A program made the position numbers and the translations under genes. A stretch of 35,189 bases of DNA from Calditrichia bacterium. Lineage in GTDB: Bacteria > Calditrichota > Calditrichia > JAJRVZ01. The stretch spans positions 1 to 35,189 of the forward strand of contig JAGLYF010000027.1 of the NCBI GenBank assembly GCA_023132435.1. The letters are read 5' to 3'. Every line of letters begins with the position of its first letter. The first letter of the stretch is position 1. The notes under the pieces were generated by a model. That model was not told the origin of the DNA and did no database searches. It saw only the letters and a program-made list of their open reading frames with translations. Positions 28,015 to 35,189 of the stretch are shown here, in pieces.

Positions 28015-29889
28015 ATGGTTGATAAATCTACAAACAAAAACATAAATTTATATCTTCGAATTATAGCCTATCTTAAACCTTATTACAAACACATCATTGG
28101 TGTTTTGATTTGTAATCTTGGATTTGTTATTTCCAGTATGCTTACGGTTTGGATGGTCGCGCCGGTCATCTCCGTCATATTCCAGAATTTTGATCAGGAA
28201 CAGGTGCAGCAAATACCGGAGACCGCCCCGGCAGAAGGAGTCGATGTCAGTTTTTTTAACTTAAACGAGTGGTTAAAAGAAAATATTCAGGGCATGATTC
28301 CCCTGGGTGATCCTGTTGAGACTCTGAAATGGTTGTGCATTTTTGTTGTGCTGATATTTGTTGTTAAAAATATATTCAATTTTGCAGAGCATTTTTGGAT
28401 AACCTATGTGGAACAAAGGGTGGTCAAGGATCTTCGGGAACAACTTTATGAAAGTATTATTTACCAGTCTATGTCTTTTTTTCATAAGCATAAAACCGGT
28501 GATTTAATTTCAAATATTACCAATGACATCAATGCGGTAAACCTTGCTTTTAACAGAAGTTTTACTAAAATCATCCGGGATCCGGTGTTGATTTTGATAT
28601 ATCTGGCTATTCTTACGAGTATCAGCTGGAAACTAACCTTAATAGCTGCATTGGTCCTGCCAATTACATCCGGTTTCATACGTAAGATCGGAAATAGTCT
28701 AAAGCGTAAAAGTCATCGCGTCCAGGAGCGTATTGCTGAAATCACGACAGTATTACAGGAAACAATTTCCGGGATAAAAGTTGTCAAGGCTTTCGCGATG
28801 GAAAAGTATGAAAATAAAAAGTTTGGCAGTTTTGTCAGTGATCATTTTCGGGCCATCGTCAGACAGGTTAGATTGCAGCGGCTGGCCGGTCCTCTCTCCG
28901 AGACTCTGGGAGTCTTTGTAATGGCATGTGTGATCTGGTATGGCGGAAATATGGTCCTTCAGGGACAATCCCTGAGTTCAGAGGATTTCATTCGATTTTT
29001 AATCATTCTTTTTTCAGTTCTGGATCCGATAAAAAGTTTGAGCGATCTTAATAATAATGTTCAAATTGCCCTGGCCTCCGGAAAACGAATTTTCGACGTG
29101 ATGGACGAGCATGATCCTATTATTGAAAAGCCAAATGCCACTGTAAAACAATCTTTTGAAAGTTTAATTTCATATAAAGATGTATTATTCAGATACACTG
29201 TTGATAGTAACCTGGTCTTAAACAATATTTCACTGGATGTACAAAAAAATCAAAAAATTGCTTTCGTTGGAAGCAGTGGTGGCGGAAAAACAACACTGGT
29301 AAATTTATTACCCCGGTTCTATGATGTCAGTAGCGGATCGATTCGTATTGATGGTATCGACGTACGAGATATGGCTGTTACCAGCCTTCGCAACCTGATG
29401 GGTATCGTCACACAAGAGGTAATCCTTTTTAACGATACAGTAGCAAATAATATTGCTTATGGACTTGATAAATACTCGGTGGAAGAAATAGAGAATGCGG
29501 CAAAATTAGCCAATGCTTACGATTTTATTATGGAATTGCCGGATGCGTTTCAAACATTGATTGGAGAGAGGGGAATGCTGGTATCAGGCGGTCAGCGACA
29601 ACGCATTTCCATTGCAAGAGCGATATTAAAAAATCCGCCGATTCTGATTTTTGACGAAGCTACCTCCTCTCTCGATTCCGAATCAGAGTCTTTAATCCAG
29701 CAAGCAATAGAGAACTTAATGAAAGACCGGACTGTTTTTGTGATTGCCCACCGCCTTTCTTCTGTAATAAACTCTGATATAATTATCGTAATGGAGGATG
29801 GACAACTTATTGATAAGGGATCAAATGACGAACTGCTGGAACGGTCAGAACGATATCGACAGCTATACGATCTTCAATTTGCTCCATGA
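28015..29889 (+). CDS. ABC transporter permease/ATP-binding protein, MsbA-like lipid exporter
   Basis: TM domain followed by NBD: VGSSGGGKTTLVNLLPRFYDV (Walker A), LVSGGQRQRISIARAIL (signature), ILIFDEATSSLD (Walker B). Confidence 0.93.
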   Translation: MVDKSTNKNINLYLRIIAYLKPYYKHIIGVLICNLGFVISSMLTVWMVAPVISVIFQNFDQEQVQQIPETAPAEGVDVSFFNLNEWLKENIQGMIPLGDPVETLKWLCIFVVLIFVVKNIFNFAEHFWITYVEQRVVKDLREQLYESIIYQSMSFFHKHKTGDLISNITNDINAVNLAFNRSFTKIIRDPVLILIYLAILTSISWKLTLIAALVLPITSGFIRKIGNSLKRKSHRVQERIAEITTVLQETISGIKVVKAFAMEKYENKKFGSFVSDHFRAIVRQVRLQRLAGPLSETLGVFVMACVIWYGGNMVLQGQSLSSEDFIRFLIILFSVLDPIKSLSDLNNNVQIALASGKRIFDVMDEHDPIIEKPNATVKQSFESLISYKDVLFRYTVDSNLVLNNISLDVQKNQKIAFVGSSGGGKTTLVNLLPRFYDVSSGSIRIDGIDVRDMAVTSLRNLMGIVTQEVILFNDTVANNIAYGLDKYSVEEIENAAKLANAYDFIMELPDAFQTLIGERGMLVSGGQRQRISIARAILKNPPILIFDEATSSLDSESESLIQQAIENLMKDRTVFVIAHRLSSVINSDIIIVMEDGQLIDKGSNDELLERSERYRQLYDLQFAP

Positions 29890-29910
29890 TACTTTACCTA
29901 CTAAAAATAG

Positions 29911-30050
29911 ACCACGGATGACACGGATTACACGGATCTCCGCGGATATATTTATTAATTTTATTTATTATCGTTTATCGTTCCCAAGTTGCACTTGGGA
30001 ACGATTGTGAAACCGCGAAGATCCGCGTCATCTGCGTCATCCGCGTTCAA
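29911..30050. repeat. Nested palindromic intergenic element, copy 2
   Basis: Left arm CCACGGATGACACGGATTACACGGATCTCCGCGGATAT, inner perfect ATCGTTCCCAAGT-tgc-ACTTGGGAACGAT at 29977-30005, right arm ATCCGCGTCATCTGCGTCATCCGCGTTC. Confidence 0.8.
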
Positions 30051-30391
30051 TTAAATAACTCAGTTTGCACGCTATGAAATTCTTAACTGGATCTCTGAAT
30101 TCAAATTTATCCTGACCATTGAAATATTTAGGAAATCTGACATAATTTTTATATCTTTTAGAGGCTTTTAGTAGAGGCGCTATCAACATACAAATCATAT
30201 CTTCATAACCATAACTGAAATTAAATATTATTGAATGCTATCGATATGGGGATAAAAACCTTAGTGTCCAATCATACAAATAACTTCGGGTTAGTACATC
30301 ATCAAAACGATGAGCCGGGCGGTTGGATCCCTTAGTGAAGAGATTGCCGCTGAGATAAAAAAAGTCGCTAAGTAGATGAGACTACGAATTT

Positions 30392-30503
30392 GTCCACGAA
30401 TTTCACGAATTAGTACACGAATTACACGAATTGATCCATGAATTTATAATAGGTTTTCGTGAAAATTCGTGCTAATTAGTGTGATTCGTGGATTATTCGT
30501 TTG
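30392..30503. repeat. Imperfect palindromic CACGAATT word array
   Basis: TCCACGAATTTCACGAATTAGTACACGAATTACACGAA ... TTCGTGAAAATTCGTGCTAATTAGTGTGATTCGTGGA. Confidence 0.8.
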
Positions 30504-30701
30504 CCACCCTTGAAAATTATCTGCTTGGTCAGGAGGGAAGTCAGGATATTCGCTATAGAAGTTTAAAACTCGTATTTGGTCTTTCTTCCGGGTTTTTATT
30601 TATGGGGAAGGAATAAAATATTCTGTGTAATCTGTGTAATCCGTGGTAAATTATTTATACTCATTAGAAACAGCATTATTGTAGTGTGGGAAAGGTACAA
30701 G

Positions 30702-31175
30702 ATGTTAAAAAAGCTAATTATTATGATTATTATTCTACTATCTGTTCAGGTTTACGCTCAGAATAAACCGATACAGATAGCACTATTTGCACCGGTACAA
30801 ATATTTTCAGAAGAAGTTGCGATTACCGGTGTCCGTTGGAATATACTTTACGGTAAAAATAGCAGCGTTACCGGTCTTGATTTTGGTCTTGTTAACCGTA
30901 CTACAGAAAAAAAATCAGTCGGTGTACAGTTTGGGATTATGGGCTTCGCTGACAGAGGATGGACAGGTTGGCAAAATAATTTTGTTAATGTTACCCGAAA
31001 TGAATTTAAAGGTTTACAGTTTGGATTTCTAAACTATGCTGAGGATGCCAATGGTGTAATGATTGGTATTATTAACTATGCACGAAGGTTGTACGGTTTA
31101 CAAATCGGCCTTTTTAACCTGATTGAACAGGGGGGTGTAGCGCCGGTTCTGCCTATTGTGAATTGGGCGTTCTAG
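30702..31175 (+). CDS. Secreted/surface protein with LA_2272-type glycine-rich repeats
   Basis: Signal peptide MLKKLIIMIIILLSVQVYAQ; repeated GLDFGLVN / GVQFGIMG / GLQFGFLN / GVMIGIIN / GLQIGLFN motifs. Confidence 0.65.
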   Translation: MLKKLIIMIIILLSVQVYAQNKPIQIALFAPVQIFSEEVAITGVRWNILYGKNSSVTGLDFGLVNRTTEKKSVGVQFGIMGFADRGWTGWQNNFVNVTRNEFKGLQFGFLNYAEDANGVMIGIINYARRLYGLQIGLFNLIEQGGVAPVLPIVNWAF

Positions 31176-31243
31176 GTACTCGGTACTCGTGTCTCGGTAC
31201 TCGTCTCTTGTCAATTGGGCACGGCACGCCGTGCCCCTACATC

Positions 31244-31480
31244 TTATAAATTATGATGGGTACCATCACAGAATGGTTTATTGCCTGATTGTTTGCAGCC
31301 GCACCAGGCTACTTTTTTATTTTCTTCAATTTCCACAATCATCGGTTTGATATCGGTTACTTTATGTGAACCATCGCAATAAGGCTCGTTACCTGACAAT
31401 CCACAGGCACACCAGGCGTATTTTTTAGGTTCTACTTCTTCAACATAGGGCTCTTTCCGGGCGATTTTCGGTTCAGACAT
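31244..31480 (-). CDS. CDGSH iron-sulfur domain protein (two CDGSH motifs)
   Basis: YAWCACGLSGNEPYCDGSH and VAWCGCKQSGNKPFCDGTH; start taken at MSEPK (31480) rather than 31507. Confidence 0.93.
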   Translation of the reverse strand: MSEPKIARKEPYVEEVEPKKYAWCACGLSGNEPYCDGSHKVTDIKPMIVEIEENKKVAWCGCKQSGNKPFCDGTHHNL

Positions 31481-31873
31481 ATTATCTCCTTCTCTATTTA
31501 AAAACAAAATACAAAAAAAATTGGTATGATGGTATAATGTATAGGGTATAAGGTATTAGTGTATAAGTATAAGGAAATAAGAAATGAGGGAAATAGGGGT
31601 ATAAGGATTTGAAATTGTGTGTAGAGCGAAGGGAAAAGAGTGCAGAATGAATAGTGTAAAATTGTAAATAAAAATCCCGAAGGGATGGCCTTAGACTAGC
31701 CTGGCACGGCAGTGCCGGGTTAAAGCGAATCAAATACATTAAAGTCCCATAGGGATGACCTAAGTTAAGTGAGAAGCGTGATAGGTGAAACGACGAGAGA
31801 CGAGAAACTAATTCCCAGTTCCGAATTCCCAATGCCTTATATCCATTGATTTTAATTTTGACTAAATTAAAAG

Positions 31874-33289
31874 ATGTCCAAAAAATTGAAAAACCTTGAA
31901 TTAGATGAGTACCTCAAATCTCTTTTAGGTGAACAATATACTACTTTTCTGTCCGCTCAGCCGGAACCAACAGCCATACGGACCAACACACTCAAAGCTT
32001 CAAACCAACAAATCTGTGAATTGCTGAATAATTATCGCTATGAATATGAAAAGATTTCTTTTAATCCGGATGGGTTTATTCTAAAATCAGACCAGTTACC
32101 GTTAAGTCACTCCCTGGCCTTTTTTGAGGGTCTCTTTCAGTATCAGGGTGTTTCCTCACAACTTCCGGCACTTGTATTGGATGTTAAGCCAGGGGATCGG
32201 GTCCTGGATATGACAGCAGCCCCCGGATCAAAATCTACCCAACTGGCGGCAATGCTGGAAAATAAGGGTGAACTGGTTTTAAACGACAGCTCTTACCATC
32301 GCCTGCCGGCCTTGCAGGCAAATATGCAACGAAGTGGCGCGATAAATCATTATATCCTCAAACACAGAGGTGAAAATCTGAGTCGGCTATATCCGGAGTA
32401 TTTTGATAAGATATTATTAGATGCACCATGTACAGCACTCGGTACATATTTTTCAACGTCAGAGAAATACAGCTGGTGGTCCGGTAAGAAATTGGAAAAA
32501 CTCTCAAAGCTCCAGTATCAATTGCTGGTTTCTGCCATTAAATGTCTCAGGATAGGCGGTGAAATGGTCTATTCGACCTGTTCTGTTTCCCCGGAAGAAA
32601 ATGAATTATTGATCGAGAAAATTATTAGAAAGTATCCTGTAAAGGTAGAAAATATTTCAGCGGATATTCAATCGAAATTTGATAGCGGTTTGACTTCATA
32701 CAACAATTCTCCCATATCAAATGAATTGGAAAAATCCCTCCGCATCTGGCCCCATGTTCATTCATTTGAGGGGTTTTTTATCATCAAACTTAAAAAAACA
32801 GCCAGGATTGTATCGGAGAAAGAATCTATACCTGCTGATACCATGATCACTAATTCTGCCGATTATCCAGAAATTAATAATGTATTGAAGAATCTGAGTG
32901 ACTCCTGGGGTATCAATGCTGAAATCTGGAATAATTACCGGTATATTTTGACAAAAACCCGATTATGGATGTTGAGCCCAATTATTATGAGGGTTCCCTC
33001 AGAGAATTTTGTATCCGGTGGGCTTCTGCTCGGAGAAAAAAGACTCCATGGCTGGAAACTGGTCAATGGCAGTGCACAATATCTTTCAAAAAATATTACG
33101 AATCGGCGAATTACACTTTCCGATCAGGAACTAAAAACTCTTTTCCGGGAAAGCAAAATAAAATATAAAAATTTACCAGAAGATTATTATGTTTTAGACT
33201 ATAAAGGACGTGTAATCGGTTCTGTTTATCATGAAAAGGGTGTGCTACGGATGAGGTTGCCTCATTTGTTTACGAGGATTACTGTCTAA
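31874..33289 (+). CDS. NOL1/NOP2/Sun-type rRNA C5-cytosine methyltransferase (RsmF-like) with C-terminal extension
   Basis: LDMTAAPGSKSTQLAAML, LLDAPCTALGTYF, YSTCSVSPEENE motifs. Confidence 0.93.
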   Translation: MSKKLKNLELDEYLKSLLGEQYTTFLSAQPEPTAIRTNTLKASNQQICELLNNYRYEYEKISFNPDGFILKSDQLPLSHSLAFFEGLFQYQGVSSQLPALVLDVKPGDRVLDMTAAPGSKSTQLAAMLENKGELVLNDSSYHRLPALQANMQRSGAINHYILKHRGENLSRLYPEYFDKILLDAPCTALGTYFSTSEKYSWWSGKKLEKLSKLQYQLLVSAIKCLRIGGEMVYSTCSVSPEENELLIEKIIRKYPVKVENISADIQSKFDSGLTSYNNSPISNELEKSLRIWPHVHSFEGFFIIKLKKTARIVSEKESIPADTMITNSADYPEINNVLKNLSDSWGINAEIWNNYRYILTKTRLWMLSPIIMRVPSENFVSGGLLLGEKRLHGWKLVNGSAQYLSKNITNRRITLSDQELKTLFRESKIKYKNLPEDYYVLDYKGRVIGSVYHEKGVLRMRLPHLFTRITV

Positions 33290-33317
33290 TATTATTAAAC
33301 CACCGAGATTAATATTG

Positions 33318-33430
33318 AAACCACGGAATACCACGGACTAAGACACGGAATGATGTTTACTATTTTTAAGTCGATATATATTTAATTTGAGGTAAAGAGT
33401 TCGGTGTTTTTCCGTGTCCTTCCGTGGTTA
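33318..33430. repeat. Imperfect palindromic CCACGGA word array
   Basis: AACCACGGAATACCACGGACTAAGACACGGAA ... TTCCGTGTCCTTCCGTGGTTA. Confidence 0.8.
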
Positions 33431-33598
33431 CAAAAAAATTCACCCCCTGGCCCCTCTCCTGGGAGGAGAAGAGGGGAACCGGGTTTTCAATATTTATAAA
33501 ATTAGTCGGAACACTCTTTATTTTTTTAAGAGAACTAATTGCGATTTGAGGTAAAATTTCTTACTTTTTGTAAGAAATATTAAAGTAAGGTAAATAGT

Positions 33599-33835
33599 AT
33601 GGTATCGACATTGACAAGTAAAGGTCAACTGACTATCCCAAAATCGATAAGGAAAAGATTTAAATTACACAGAGGGGATAAAATCGAATTCATTATCGAT
33701 AGAGAGGGCGCGATTCGATTGGTACCTGTAAAATCATCTGTAAAAGAACTCAAAGGGATGGTACCTCCATCGAATAAAAAAGTCAGCCTGGAAGATATGC
33801 AAAATGCCATTGAATGTGAAGGTAAGAAAATATGA
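33599..33835 (+). CDS. AbrB/MazE-family antitoxin
   Basis: MVSTLTSKGQLTIPKSIRKRFKLHRGDKIEFIIDREGAIRLVPV. Confidence 0.92.
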   Translation: MVSTLTSKGQLTIPKSIRKRFKLHRGDKIEFIIDREGAIRLVPVKSSVKELKGMVPPSNKKVSLEDMQNAIECEGKKI

Positions 33836-34236
33836 TTGGAGTGGATACAAATGTATTGGTGAGGTATATCGTTCAGGATGATATTAAACAATCAAAAGAT
33901 GCTACACGCTTTATTGAAAAGCGCATTTCCTCATCAAATCCTGGGTTTATAAATCAAATTGTTTTGTGTGAATTCGTTTGGGTTTTAAAGAGAGCCTACG
34001 GTTACGAGAAAACAATAATTTTCAAGGTATTGGAAAAAATATTGCAAACCAAAGAATTTGTGGTTGACAATGCTGATATCGTATGGATAGCTCTAAGAGA
34101 ATATCAAAAAGGAGAGGCAGATTTTTCTGATTATCTTATTGTCAGTTACAATCGGTATTCTGATTGTACCCATACAGCAACTTTTGACCAAATAGCTTTG
34201 AAAGAAAAATTCTTTAGAATATTATCATATAAATAA
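33832..34236 (+). CDS. PIN-domain toxin (VapC-like)
   Basis: MIGVDTNVLVRYIVQDD N-terminal PIN motif, ADFSDYLIV, TATFD; ATGA overlap with the antitoxin. Confidence 0.92.
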   Translation: MIGVDTNVLVRYIVQDDIKQSKDATRFIEKRISSSNPGFINQIVLCEFVWVLKRAYGYEKTIIFKVLEKILQTKEFVVDNADIVWIALREYQKGEADFSDYLIVSYNRYSDCTHTATFDQIALKEKFFRILSYK

Positions 34237-34377
34237 TTCTTCTTTTTCCGTTAACCTGGTGGTATTTCATCTTGGACGAATAAAAAGAAAAACCAATTCC
34301 CAATTCCGAGTTCCTAGTTAATTATATTAAAACTCCAGGTATGCTCTTATATATGATAATAAAGAAAGGATCAGTTC

Positions 34378-35189
34378 ATGCCCCCAATCTATCTTGACTA
34401 TAATGCAACAACACCGGTATTACCGGAAGTTGCCGATGCGATGCGTCCCTTTCTCACTGATTTCTTCGGCAATCCCTCCAGTACCCACTGGTTTGGTTTA
34501 CAGACAAAAAAAGCGATAGAACAGGCCCGGCAACAGGTGGCCTCTCTATTGGATTGTCAGGCGGATGAAATCATTTTCACCAGCGGGGGTAGCGAGTCGA
34601 ATAATTATGCGATTAAGGGGATTGCTTTTGCAAAAAAAGAAGAAGGAAATCATATCATCACCTCTCAGATTGAACATCCGGCTGTGGTAGAAGTTTGTGA
34701 GTATCTAAAAAAATGGGGATTTGAGATCAGTTATATTCCTGTATCGGGTCAGGGTGTTATCGATCTCTCTGCATTAGAGGGGGCAATAAAATCCACCACA
34801 ATCTTGATTACGGTGATGCATGCTAATAATGAAGTGGGCACAATTCAGCCAATCTCTATGATTGCTGAAATTGCACAAAAAAATGAGATTGTATTCCATT
34901 CAGATGGTGCGCAGTCTGTAGGAAAAATCCCAACCTCTGTAAAAGAACTCGGGGTAGATTTATTTTCTTTAGCCGGTCATAAATTATATGCGCCAAAAGG
35001 AATAGGAGCATTATATATCAAACAAGGGATTGAACTGGAAAAGCAAATTCATGGTGCTAATCATGAAAGAAATTTACGTGCCGGCACAGAAAACATCCTG
35101 GAGGTTGCCGGACTGGGTAAGGCCTGTGAGATCGTGAAACGTGATCTTGTAAAGAACATGGGTCATATGAAAAGGATGCGGGATCGTCT
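34378..35189 (+). CDS. Cysteine desulfurase (NifS/IscS-like), 3' end off the window edge
   Basis: Manual translation: MPPIYLDYNATTPVLPEVADAMRPFLTDFFGNPSSTHWFGLQTKKAIEQARQQVASLLDCQADEIIFTSGGSESNNYAIKG...HSDGAQSVGKIPTSVKELGVDLFSLAGHKLYAPKGIGALY; not in the ORF track because it has no stop in window. Confidence 0.96.
   Translation, partial: MPPIYLDYNATTPVLPEVADAMRPFLTDFFGNPSSTHWFGLQTKKAIEQARQQVASLLDCQADEIIFTSGGSESNNYAIKGIAFAKKEEGNHIITSQIEHPAVVEVCEYLKKWGFEISYIPVSGQGVIDLSALEGAIKSTTILITVMHANNEVGTIQPISMIAEIAQKNEIVFHSDGAQSVGKIPTSVKELGVDLFSLAGHKLYAPKGIGALYIKQGIELEKQIHGANHERNLRAGTENILEVAGLGKACEIVKRDLVKNMGHMKRMRDR

Noticed and set aside
31494-31832. 112-aa minus-strand ORF MGIRNWELVSRLSSFHLSRF...
   Set aside because: Translation of intergenic TATACC and AATTCC word arrays.

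Overview
A 35.2 kb chromosomal window from a GC-moderate bacterium. The phylum is not determinable by reading, but the fused B12-binding radical SAM / Rne-Rng / L21 / L27 order and the KDO and glycosyltransferase genes fit a diderm lineage. Most coding content is ordinary housekeeping and envelope biosynthesis: geranylgeranyl-reductase-like FAD enzyme, HIT protein, RsmE, GT2, KdsA, a GtrA / UGM-like flavoprotein / GT39 cluster, AMP nucleosidase, Ada-like MGMT, Gfo/Idh/MocA plus radical SAM/SPASM, L27-L21-Rng-TIGR03960, squalene/phytoene synthase, GT4, MsbA-like ABC, CDGSH protein, RsmF-like MTase, MazE/VapC-type TA, cysteine desulfurase. Two edge CDSs were missed by the ORF track: a nucleosidase at 1-584 (-) and a cysteine desulfurase at 34378-35189 (+). 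There is one tRNA-Leu(CAA). The unusual material is in the long intergenic spaces: (i) an orphan 3' end of a group II intron (domains V and VI) fused to a short thioredoxin-like gene fragment just after kdsA; (ii) a large nested hairpin element upstream of the msbA-like gene; (iii) several families of nested or modular palindromic repeats and quasi-tandem 'word' arrays; (iv) a set of truncated or internally deleted genes (TlpA, xylB, eda, MDR oxidoreductase). No CRISPR array, prophage or complete transposon was seen. I did not find a convincing new multi-gene defence or biosynthetic system. The structured intergenic elements are the best candidates for something undescribed.
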